Made by a program: the position numbers and the translations under genes. From NCBI GenBank assembly GCA_958349075.1, contig CATWBR010000218.1, positions 1 through 7,479 on the forward strand: a stretch of DNA of 7,479 nucleotides, given 5' to 3'. The DNA comes from an uncultured Clostridium sp. Its GTDB lineage: Bacteria > Bacillota > Clostridia > Lachnospirales > Lachnospiraceae. How positions within the stretch are numbered: the first letter of the stretch is position 1; each line of letters opens with the position of its first letter. A model generated the notes under the pieces. The model was not told the origin of the DNA and searched no databases. It saw only the letters and a list, made by a program, of their open reading frames with translations. Positions 1 through 6,065 of this stretch are shown piece by piece.

Positions 1-81
1 AAATACATATTTGTAATAACAGTAGTTCAGGAGAAATGACAATGAAAAGAATATAATATAACCCAGGCTTGGAATCAATGG

Positions 82-121
82 AAACACCGAAGAGCACGCA
101 GCGTGTATCTTCGGTGTTTTT
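82..121 (+). terminator. Rho-independent terminator of an upstream unit
   Basis: A 12-bp perfect stem (82-93 AAACACCGAAGA with 108-119 TCTTCGGTGTTT) is extended by a one-base bulge and an inner GCACG/CGTGT stem with a CAG loop. It runs straight into a T tract (117-121). The A-rich left arm paired with the T-rich right arm means it could work in both directions. No gene within the window ends before it, so it most likely terminates the gene to the left. Confidence 0.85.
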
Positions 122-155
122 GTCATAGATACGCTCCGGCAGAATATTTAATACA

Positions 156-168
156 GTGCCCGGGGCAC
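156..168. repeat. GC-rich 13-bp palindrome GTGCCC-G-GGGCAC
   Basis: Six-base arms surround a single central base, in an otherwise AT-rich spacer about 55 bp upstream of the transpeptidase -35 region. It is followed on the + strand by ATTCTTTCATTT, so it could be a weak second terminator hairpin. As DNA it is also a plausible dimeric-regulator operator. The sequence does not decide between these. Confidence 0.35.
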
Positions 169-223
169 ATTCTTTCATTTGCTAAACCCATAAAAGTTTA
201 TTGTGCGCCATACAATTATCCTA

Positions 224-252
224 TTTTAGTGGTACAATGTTAATGCTATAAT
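224..252 (+). promoter_or_regulatory. Extended -10 sigma-A promoter for the transpeptidase
   Basis: A perfect TATAAT (247-252) is preceded by TG-N (244-246), giving the extended -10 TGCTATAAT. The -35 region is weak (TTTTAG at 224-229 with a 17-bp spacer, or TTTAGT at 225-230 with 16), which is typical when the extended -10 compensates. Transcription would start near 259, leaving a leader of about 50 nt before the ATG at 311. Confidence 0.6.
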
Positions 253-265
253 TACGGTGGATTCG

Positions 266-288
266 ATACTGCGGCTGAAACGCAGTGT
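266..288 (+). other. 5'-leader hairpin upstream of the transpeptidase RBS
   Basis: ACTGCG (268-273) pairs with CGCAGT (281-286) across a 7-nt loop. One G-U and one A-U pair extend the stem to 8 bp. It ends 5 nt before the AAGGAG ribosome binding site (294-299), so it could influence translation initiation. No riboswitch class is recognised in it. Confidence 0.35.
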
Positions 289-310
289 GAAGTAAGGAGC
301 AGACTGCGAG

Positions 311-2203
311 ATGGACGAAAGAATGAGAAGAAGCCGTAAACGTGTAACAGCAGAGAACGCCGGGATTTGTACGGTAAGAACAAAGACCGGATTATCGAAG
401 CGCCGTAATAAAAAGAAGAGAAAACATGCGGGTAAATTACCCGCGGGATTTAAAATTGTATTTACTGGGAGCATGACGGCGCTGGCGTTAGCCTATTGCC
501 TGTTCAGCCTGAGTTATAGAAACACGTTTCTGCCAAATACAATGATTGGAGGAATCACCGCCTCCGGTCTGACCGCGGATGAGGTGAAAAAACAGGTGGC
601 CGGGACTATCAGCCGCTATGAACTGGTTCTGGAAGAACGGGGCGGAAAAGAAGAGCGGATTTTCGGCAGTGAAATCGGCCTTTCCCCAATCTACGACGGG
701 ACGATGGAAGCGATTTTGGAAGAACAGGAGCCTTTGCAGTGGGGCCTCCGGTATTTCAGCGGGAAAAAGGAATATCTGCCCCAGTCTTCGGTGATATTTG
801 ACAGGGAAAAACTGGAAACGGTAATAAGTTCCCTTGAGTGCATGAAAGCGGAACTTACCTGGGAACCGGCCGACGCATATCTTACCTGGGATTCGGAGAA
901 CGGACTGTCTATTGTTCCGGAAGAGCTGGGAAATTCTCCGATTCCGGAGCGGCTTTCGGAAGAGATTTCCAATGCGGTCTCAGGTCTAAAGAGCCGTATT
1001 TCCCTGGAGGAGTCCGGCATCTATAAAGAGCCGGAAATTACAGGAGAGGATCCCGGCCTGGTAAGCAGAAAAGAGTCATTTAAACCGTATACGGATGTGA
1101 CCGTAACCTACCGCTTCGGAAGCCGGTCGGAGGTGCTTGACGGAAGCAGGATCCTAAACTGGCTTGGGGAAGGCAGCGACGGGGAGGTCACCGTAAATGC
1201 GGAGGAAGTGGAGGCTTTTGTGCAGGAGCTGGCCAAGAAGTATAACACGGCTTACCAGGCAAAAGAGCTGAAAACTTCCTATGGACCGACCGTGACGATA
1301 TCAAAAGGACACTACGGCTGGATGATTGACAAGGAGAAGGAGGCCGAGGCTCTGGCCGAGGTGATAGAGGGCGGAGAGAGCCTGGAGAGAGAACCTGTTT
1401 ACCGTCAGACGGCCGCCAGCCATGACGGCCCGGATTACGGGAATACTTATGTGGAAATAAATTTGACCGCCCAGCATCTGTATTTTTACAGGGAGGGAAA
1501 ACTTCTGATTGAATCTGATTTTGTCTCAGGAAATGAGGTAAAGGGCTGGAGTACCCCGGCAGGCGCATACGAGCTGACCTACAAACAGCGCAATGCGGTG
1601 CTTCGGGGAAAGAATTACAATACTCCGGTTACATACTGGATGCCGTTTAACGGAAATATCGGGATGCATGACGGATACTGGCGAACCAGCTTTGGAGGAA
1701 CAATCTATAAAAAGAACGGTTCCCATGGCTGCATCAACCTGCCTCCCGCCGTGGCAAAAACCATCTATGAAAATATCAAAGCGGGGATTCCCGTGCTGTG
1801 CTACCACCTGGAAGGGACGGAAAACGGAAAAACCACTTCCGTTCCGGCCGGAAAGGCGCCTGCCACACCGCCCGCAACCGTCAACGGGAATGCGGCCCAG
1901 CCGGGAAACGGTACGGATAAGGCGGCGTCACAACCTGGGAACGGTGAGGATAAGACGGCGGAGCAGCCGGGAAACAGTCAGGATGACCCGGCGGCCGGAC
2001 AGGGCAGCCAGACGGAAGTCCCGCAGCAGGCAGACCGGCCGGACACGGCAGAGCCCCGGGAAAATCCGTCCGGGCCCGCACAAGCACCCGACGGCGGCCA
2101 GGGCCCTGCAGGTCCTGGAAACACCGGCAGCCAGGAGAGCGGGCAGCCGGTCGTCCCTCCTGCCGGGGAGTCAATGGCACCGGGTCCGGCGCTGTCACAG
2201 TAA
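311..2203 (+). CDS. Membrane-anchored L,D-transpeptidase (PG_binding_4 + YkuD) with low-complexity tail
   Basis: Predicted L,D-transpeptidase (630 aa). YkuD-family enzymes form 3-3 peptidoglycan cross-links through an active-site cysteine, which makes them resistant to most penicillins. Residues 1-45 are a very basic cytoplasmic tail (17 Lys/Arg in the first 42) and about 46-69 form one membrane helix, so the rest is extracellular. The segment from GGITASGLTADEVKKQV (about 80-96) opens the first PG_binding_4-like region; about 295-370, with AKKYNT, HYGWMID and REPVYRQTA, is a second, clearer copy. The YkuD domain spans about 379-498 and has the complete catalytic signature: His453-Asp-Gly, then 17 residues, then Ser-His-Gly-Cys474-Ile-Asn. 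Residues about 505-630 are a Pro/Gly/Gln/Ala-rich tail with 11-residue repeats, unusual behind a catalytic domain and perhaps wall-spanning. The RBS AAGGAG (294-299) lies 11 nt from the ATG, slightly long. The regulator gene 22 nt downstream is probably cotranscribed. The function call is secure; the physiological role is not known. Confidence 0.93.
   Translation: MDERMRRSRKRVTAENAGICTVRTKTGLSKRRNKKKRKHAGKLPAGFKIVFTGSMTALALAYCLFSLSYRNTFLPNTMIGGITASGLTADEVKKQVAGTISRYELVLEERGGKEERIFGSEIGLSPIYDGTMEAILEEQEPLQWGLRYFSGKKEYLPQSSVIFDREKLETVISSLECMKAELTWEPADAYLTWDSENGLSIVPEELGNSPIPERLSEEISNAVSGLKSRISLEESGIYKEPEITGEDPGLVSRKESFKPYTDVTVTYRFGSRSEVLDGSRILNWLGEGSDGEVTVNAEEVEAFVQELAKKYNTAYQAKELKTSYGPTVTISKGHYGWMIDKEKEAEALAEVIEGGESLEREPVYRQTAASHDGPDYGNTYVEINLTAQHLYFYREGKLLIESDFVSGNEVKGWSTPAGAYELTYKQRNAVLRGKNYNTPVTYWMPFNGNIGMHDGYWRTSFGGTIYKKNGSHGCINLPPAVAKTIYENIKAGIPVLCYHLEGTENGKTTSVPAGKAPATPPATVNGNAAQPGNGTDKAASQPGNGEDKTAEQPGNSQDDPAAGQGSQTEVPQQADRPDTAEPRENPSGPAQAPDGGQGPAGPGNTGSQESGQPVVPPAGESMAPGPALSQ
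1898..1996 (+). repeat. Three 33-bp tandem repeats in the transpeptidase tail
   Basis: Three in-frame units start at 1898, 1931 and 1964. They encode QPGNGTDKAAS, QPGNGEDKTAE and QPGNSQDDPAA (residues 530-562). The third is degenerate. The 33-bp period keeps the reading frame, so copy number could expand or contract by slippage or recombination without breaking the gene. Confidence 0.75.
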
Positions 2204-2225
2204 CACCAGAATAAAGGAGAATATT

Positions 2226-3635
2226 ATGCCAATCAATTCTTTCGAGGAATATCCGATGTCATGGAAGCCAGATAAAAAGGGGCTGACCTACCCAATCTAC
2301 TACTGTCTTGCGGATATGCTGGAATGTGATATCAAGAGCGGTACGCTGTCCGCCAACACGAAGCTGCCTCCCCAGAGGGAGCTGGCTGATTTCCTGGATT
2401 TGAACCTCAGCACAATCACAAAAGCGTATAAGCTTTGCGAGATGCGGGGGCTGATTCACGCGATAACAGGAAAGGGGACTTATGTAGCCCCCTATGCCAA
2501 TGTGCCCACTTCGACGGTGGAGAAGAGCACCGTCCCAAGGATTGAGCTGGCGCTCATCCATCCCTTTTATGAGGCAAATGCCGCCATCCGCGATTTGACG
2601 GTTGAAATACTGAAAAAACCGTTTTCGGAGCAGTTGTTTGAGTATTCCCATCCGCTGGGTGACCGGGGACAGATTGTGACCGCGGCCGGCTGGCTAAAGC
2701 AGTTTGGACTTGATGCGGACGAACATAACACGATGATTGCCGCCGGGGCCCAGAATGCCCTCGCGACGATTCTGTCGTCTCTCTTTGAGGCCGGGGACCG
2801 CATTGCCGTTGATACTTATACTTACCCTAATTTCATCAGCCTGGCCAATCTTCTTTATCTCCAGCTTGTTCCGATTGAAAGTGACGGATGGGGAATGCGG
2901 CCCGATAAACTGGAAAATGCCTGTATCCTTCAGAAGGTCAAAGGAATCTACATGATGCCTGCAGGGGGAAATCCCACCAATCAGGCATTTTCCGAACACC
3001 GCAAAAAAGAGATAGCGGAGATTATTCGGAACAGGGATTTAATCGCGATTGAGGATGACAATTATGCCGCCTTGATGGAGCCGCCCTATTCGCCTCTGGC
3101 GCTGGAAGCGCCGGAGCACTGCATTTTTGTCAGCGGCCTCTCAAAACCGCTCTGTCCGGGACTTCGGATTGCCTATCTTAGTCTGCCGGAAAAATATATC
3201 AATGCGATGGAACAGGGAATGTTCAGCCAGAATTTGAAAATTTCCTCCTTAAATATGGAGATTGCGGCCGAGATAATCAGAAGCGGGATGGCACACAAAA
3301 TCATACAGAAAAAACGGGCGGCCGCAGTGGAGCGCAACCGGATATATGCCTCATATTTCCCCGGAAGCAGCCTGCGGAAAGAGTCGTATTACCAATGGCT
3401 GGAGCTTCCGGCACAGTGCAGTGGAAAACAGTGTGAGACGGAGCTTTCGTATCAGGGAGTTAGCGTCTTCGGAGCAGAGCGTTTCTCAGTGGGGAATCAG
3501 GTAAGATCAAACGCGGTCAGGGTAGCCACCTGTTCGGCCCGGTCGGATGAAGAACTCCGCCAGGGACTGAGGGCGCTGCGGGATTTTATAAACAGGCAGG
3601 AGCAGGGCATCTTATCCCGCCTCCAGGGCAGGTGA
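2226..3635 (+). CDS. MocR/GabR-type transcriptional regulator (GntR wHTH + PLP aminotransferase fold)
   Basis: A 469-aa regulator fusing a GntR winged helix to a fold-type I aminotransferase domain, the usual size for MocR proteins. The winged helix covers about residues 20-92, with the GntR signature LPPQRELADFLDLNLSTITK followed by the wing GKGTYV. The aminotransferase-like domain follows from about 110 to 455: the GGNPTN loop, EDDNY (Asp277/Asp278 and Tyr280, expected to hold the cofactor ring), SGLSKPLCPGLR with the Schiff-base Lys307, and a C-terminal Arg432 in NAVRVAT that would bind a substrate carboxylate. The PLP-binding residues look intact, so it probably senses an amino-acid-like ligand through PLP. 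The ATG at 2226 is chosen because AAAGGAG (2213-2219) sits 6 nt upstream; the frame is open further left only as a shadow of the transpeptidase. MocR genes often lie divergent from their target, whereas this one follows a cell-wall gene in the same direction. The target is not identifiable here. Confidence 0.92.
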   Translation: MPINSFEEYPMSWKPDKKGLTYPIYYCLADMLECDIKSGTLSANTKLPPQRELADFLDLNLSTITKAYKLCEMRGLIHAITGKGTYVAPYANVPTSTVEKSTVPRIELALIHPFYEANAAIRDLTVEILKKPFSEQLFEYSHPLGDRGQIVTAAGWLKQFGLDADEHNTMIAAGAQNALATILSSLFEAGDRIAVDTYTYPNFISLANLLYLQLVPIESDGWGMRPDKLENACILQKVKGIYMMPAGGNPTNQAFSEHRKKEIAEIIRNRDLIAIEDDNYAALMEPPYSPLALEAPEHCIFVSGLSKPLCPGLRIAYLSLPEKYINAMEQGMFSQNLKISSLNMEIAAEIIRSGMAHKIIQKKRAAAVERNRIYASYFPGSSLRKESYYQWLELPAQCSGKQCETELSYQGVSVFGAERFSVGNQVRSNAVRVATCSARSDEELRQGLRALRDFINRQEQGILSRLQGR

Positions 3636-3646
3636 AGGGAAAGCCG

Positions 3647-3675
3647 TTGCATTTGCCGGATGGAAAAAATATAAT
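3647..3675 (+). promoter_or_regulatory. Sigma-A promoter for the LytTR-DUF3021 operon
   Basis: TATAAT at 3670-3675 is a perfect -10. It is preceded at 17 bp by TTGCAT (3647-3652), which keeps the TTG of the -35 consensus. It lies 12 nt after the MocR stop codon. The predicted start near 3682 gives a leader of about 85 nt before the GTG start. No clear terminator precedes it, so some read-through from the MocR gene is possible. Confidence 0.6.
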
Positions 3676-3717
3676 GATACCGTAGCAGGATAACCAATGT
3701 GCATCGGAAGCGGTATC
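3676..3717. repeat. Spaced inverted repeat GATACCG...CGGTATC over the start region
   Basis: Perfect 7-bp arms at 3676-3682 and 3711-3717 are 28 nt apart. The left arm touches the -10 box and covers the predicted transcription start. It could be a pair of operator half-sites or the base of a long-loop leader hairpin. It is not a terminator because no T tract follows. Confidence 0.5.
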
Positions 3718-3767
3718 TGAAAAGGTGCGGACCGTCACATATCAATTATCAGGGAAGGCAGGAGACA

Positions 3768-4205
3768 GTGAAACTGACGATTAACCAGGATATGAATTTA
3801 TCGGAGGAAGAGATCATCATCAACTGTGTATATGCGGACGAACGCATTAAAAAAGCGGCCGATTACATCAGGCAGTTTTTCTTCTCCCTGGAGGGAGAAA
3901 AGGACGGCCGGATCTACCGGATTCCGATTGAGGAAATCTACTATGCGGACTCTGCGGACGGCCGGACATTTCTATATACCAGGGATGATTCCTATGAAAT
4001 CAGGCGGACGCTGGCCGCTCTGGAGGAACAGCTTTACCGCACTTCATTTGTGCGTATCAGCAAAAACTGTCTTTTGAACGCCGCTAAGCTGAAATACGTG
4101 CAGCCCTATGTAAACCACAGGATGAAGGCGGAACTGGAGAACGGGGAACAGTTGGTGATATCAAGAAATTACATTGAAACCCTGAAAGAGAAGCTGAGGA
4201 GATAG
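3768..4205 (+). CDS. Stand-alone LytTR DNA-binding transcriptional regulator
   Basis: A 145-aa cytoplasmic regulator with a LytTR DNA-binding domain at about residues 46-143 (IPIEEIYYADSADGRTFLYT, then FVRISKNCLLNAAKL and ISRNYIETLKEKL). There is no receiver domain; residues 1-45 are a short helical extension. It belongs to the small LytTR proteins encoded next to DUF3021 membrane proteins. In the related streptococcal HdrRM and BrsRM systems the membrane partner restrains the LytTR regulator, which otherwise activates its own operon. Transfer of that mechanism here is inference. The GTG at 3768 is preferred: purine-rich GGGAAGG (3752-3758) and GGAG (3761-3764) precede it, and the resulting N-terminus MKLTINQ suits the family as I know it. 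An upstream in-frame ATG at 3699 has no ribosome binding site and lies inside the inverted repeat. The DUF3021 gene follows after 10 nt. Confidence 0.88.
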   Translation: MKLTINQDMNLSEEEIIINCVYADERIKKAADYIRQFFFSLEGEKDGRIYRIPIEEIYYADSADGRTFLYTRDDSYEIRRTLAALEEQLYRTSFVRISKNCLLNAAKLKYVQPYVNHRMKAELENGEQLVISRNYIETLKEKLRR

Positions 4206-4215
4206 GAGGAACCAT

Positions 4216-4626
4216 ATGAATCTGATTATTAAAAATTATATACCCTCATTTGCCATTACCTTTACGCTTGTGATTTTTTACACCGGCGTTATGAGCCTGA
4301 TATCGGGTACCGGCTCCCTGAGCATTGTGTTTGTTGCGCAACTGTCGGCCTATCTTTTGACGGCAGAGTTGATTGAGGGAATTCTGGACAGAATTAATTT
4401 CAAAAGTATGAAGACGTACCTGGCCGCCGAAGCGGCGCTGATGTATGTGGTACTGCTCCTGTTTGCTTATTACGGGGACTGGATTTTGTTTACCATGGGG
4501 GGAGTATTGAACCTGACCCTGGCTTTTGCCCTGATTATGGCCGCCGTCCACGTCTATTTCTACAGGAGAACAAGAATCAACGCCGCTCAGATTAACAGGA
4601 TGCTGGCAGAACGGGAGAATTTATAG
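4216..4626 (+). CDS. DUF3021 family four-helix membrane protein
   Basis: A 136-aa integral membrane protein with four hydrophobic segments at about residues 10-29, 36-54, 67-86 and 90-115, ending in a basic, polar cytoplasmic tail (YRRTRINAAQINRML). Size, helix pattern and position directly after a LytTR gene match DUF3021. Its function is not established in general. By analogy with the membrane partners of other receiver-less LytTR regulators it probably modulates the preceding regulator. AGGAGGA (4204-4210) overlaps the LytTR stop codon and lies 5 nt from the ATG, so the two genes are an operon and may be translationally coupled. The stop codon TAG (4624-4626) lies inside the 3' end of the convergent histidine kinase gene, and no terminator separates the two. 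Confidence 0.85.
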   Translation: MNLIIKNYIPSFAITFTLVIFYTGVMSLISGTGSLSIVFVAQLSAYLLTAELIEGILDRINFKSMKTYLAAEAALMYVVLLLFAYYGDWILFTMGGVLNLTLAFALIMAAVHVYFYRRTRINAAQINRMLAERENL

Positions 4627-6063
4627 GCCGTGACTCCGGGAATCCAGGGGCAGCGAAAGTACAAATCTGGCCCCGTGCGCCGGAGATTCCACATTGCAGG
4701 CCTCGGCTCTGCCGCCCATATATTCCATGGCCGTGCGGACAATCGACAGCCCGATCCCGAAATTTCCGCCTGGCCCTTTGTAAAAACGTTCAAAAACATG
4801 GGGGAGAGCCCCCTCTTCAAATCCCTTCCCGTCGTCGGTGATTACGATATGGACCCAGCCGTCATTAACCCTTACCTCCGAAGTGACTTTCCCGGAAGCG
4901 TACCTGGCACAGTTGGAAATGACATTCCGAAACGCCCTGGATAACAGGGCCGGATCTGCGGACACGGTGATGTTCTCACCGGGGGGAACGAACTCAAGGC
5001 GGATATGTTCCATGAGTTCCATGCCCCGGAGCGCCGTCAGCTCATTTTCTATAAAATCATTCAAATCTATGTCTGTTTTTTCAAGCACAAGGCAGCGGCT
5101 GTCCATTTTCGAAATGGTCAGGATACCGTCCACAAGTTCTTTCATGCGCAGTGATTCCGCGAGGATGACGCCGGCGGCTTCACTGTGGTCGGGAAATACG
5201 TTGCACTGGATCCCCTGTGCATAGCCGCAGATGGACATAAGCGGTGTGCGCAGCTCATGGGATGCATTCTGAAAAAATACATTCTGCTGACGGTTCATCC
5301 ATTCCAAATCCTCCGACATCCTGTTAAAAGAACATCGGAGCTCCTCGATTTCCCGGATGGAGGAACGTTCGTCAATGGGTGAGAAGTTTCCCTTACCAAT
5401 GGCATGCGTATGGCGGCAGAGCGTCTGAAGCGGTTTTGATATGCCGCCCGCGATGAACCAGACGGCGACCAGGGAGAGCAGGCACAGAATGCCCGCGATC
5501 AGAAGCAGAAGAGTGCCGGTGTAGGAGATGAGGGAACGGGTGTCGGGGACCGCCACATAACCGAACATATATTTATTGCGGACGTTTCCCGCACTCTCGG
5601 CCTCATACATGCTGAGCAGGTAGCGCGTGCCTCCGACAGAGACTTCTTCCACTTCGGCGCCGTCCCCGCTCAGAGAACCATTATAAACGGCTTCCCGGCA
5701 GATCTGGTAAAGCGTCTGGGTGTCGGGCTGCTCATTGCCCGGTTTCGGGTAGGTGAGCTTCATCCGTGAATTCAACGTTAAAAGCTGTGCCTCCGGCCGG
5801 TCCTTCCTGATAAATGATTTCACCTGACTCATAAGCTCCTTCGACAGATCCTTTTCCTCGGCGCGGTCCATATCATCGCTGTCAGAATACAAATCCTCCG
5901 CCGTGGATACGATGGAATTCATCAGTAACGACAGGCTTTTCCTGGACAGACGGTTCATATACCAGCCGGAAGTGGAGGAAAAGATCCCCCAGGACAGAAG
6001 GGGAAAGATTACAATCACAACAAGCACGGGGATGAAAATACGCATTCGGATACGGGAAATCAT
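4621..6063 (-). CDS. Sensor histidine kinase of a two-component system
   Basis: A membrane sensor kinase of 480 aa (numbered from the ATG at 6063-6061) that would autophosphorylate and pass phosphate to the adjacent OmpR-type regulator. A first membrane helix lies at about 7-29, an extracytoplasmic sensor region at about 30-180 that I do not recognise, a second helix at about 183-206 and a HAMP linker at about 207-258. The HisKA phosphoacceptor motif ASHELRTP has His269. The catalytic domain has the N box RNVISNCARYA, the G1 box DDGKGFEEG, the F box HVFERFYKG and the G2 box GNFGIGLSIV, all intact. Two in-frame ATGs exist. The first (6069) overlaps the regulator stop as ATGA but is only 1 nt from GGAGG (6075-6071); the second (6063) is 7 nt away and is preferred. 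The 3' end overlaps the convergent DUF3021 gene by 6 bp. The ligand cannot be read from the sequence. Confidence 0.94.
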   Translation of the reverse strand: MISRIRMRIFIPVLVVIVIFPLLSWGIFSSTSGWYMNRLSRKSLSLLMNSIVSTAEDLYSDSDDMDRAEEKDLSKELMSQVKSFIRKDRPEAQLLTLNSRMKLTYPKPGNEQPDTQTLYQICREAVYNGSLSGDGAEVEEVSVGGTRYLLSMYEAESAGNVRNKYMFGYVAVPDTRSLISYTGTLLLLIAGILCLLSLVAVWFIAGGISKPLQTLCRHTHAIGKGNFSPIDERSSIREIEELRCSFNRMSEDLEWMNRQQNVFFQNASHELRTPLMSICGYAQGIQCNVFPDHSEAAGVILAESLRMKELVDGILTISKMDSRCLVLEKTDIDLNDFIENELTALRGMELMEHIRLEFVPPGENITVSADPALLSRAFRNVISNCARYASGKVTSEVRVNDGWVHIVITDDGKGFEEGALPHVFERFYKGPGGNFGIGLSIVRTAMEYMGGRAEACNVESPAHGARFVLSLPLDSRSHGL

Positions 6064-6065
6064 CT

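Larger units (their letters stand above)
1..310. other. Non-coding leader region, no convincing gene
   Basis: No open frame with a credible ribosome binding site and coding character is seen here. The stretch is AT-rich at its left edge and holds, in order, a strong intrinsic terminator (82-121), a GC-rich 13-bp palindrome (156-168), an extended -10 promoter (about 224-252) and a short 5' leader with a hairpin (266-288) before the L,D-transpeptidase gene. Bases 1-60 carry several stop codons and probably are the 3' untranslated end of a gene lying to the left of the window. Confidence 0.6.

Noticed and set aside
36..56. A six-codon frame (MTMKRI) near an AGGAG, possible leader peptide.
   Set aside because: Too short to support, no regulatory codons, and the terminator after it has no visible antiterminator partner.
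1881..2198. Minus-strand open frame opposite the transpeptidase tail.
   Set aside because: Pro/Arg-rich shadow of the low-complexity tail, with no ribosome binding site or recognisable domain.
1593..2225. An open + strand frame runs for 211 codons upstream of and in frame with the MocR start.
   Set aside because: It lies wholly within the transpeptidase gene, encodes an Arg/Pro-rich sequence typical of a shifted frame of GC-rich low-complexity DNA, and the MocR protein has a strong RBS and normal length from 2226.
3644..3739. Three CCGTNNCA copies (3644, 3680, 3732) as possible LytTR sites.
   Set aside because: Offsets of 36 and 52 bp do not fit the roughly two-turn spacing of LytTR repeats, and the motif is short and partly degenerate.
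3699..3767. Upstream in-frame ATG that would add 23 residues to the LytTR protein.
   Set aside because: No ribosome binding site, it falls inside the inverted repeat, and the added residues do not fit the family; the GTG at 3768 has purine-rich sites before it.
4800..4813. GGGGG-AGAG-CCCCC hairpin followed on the minus strand by ATGTTTTTG, terminator-like.
   Set aside because: Inside the kinase F-box coding region; a terminator there would cut the gene before its end, and the stem is only 5 bp.
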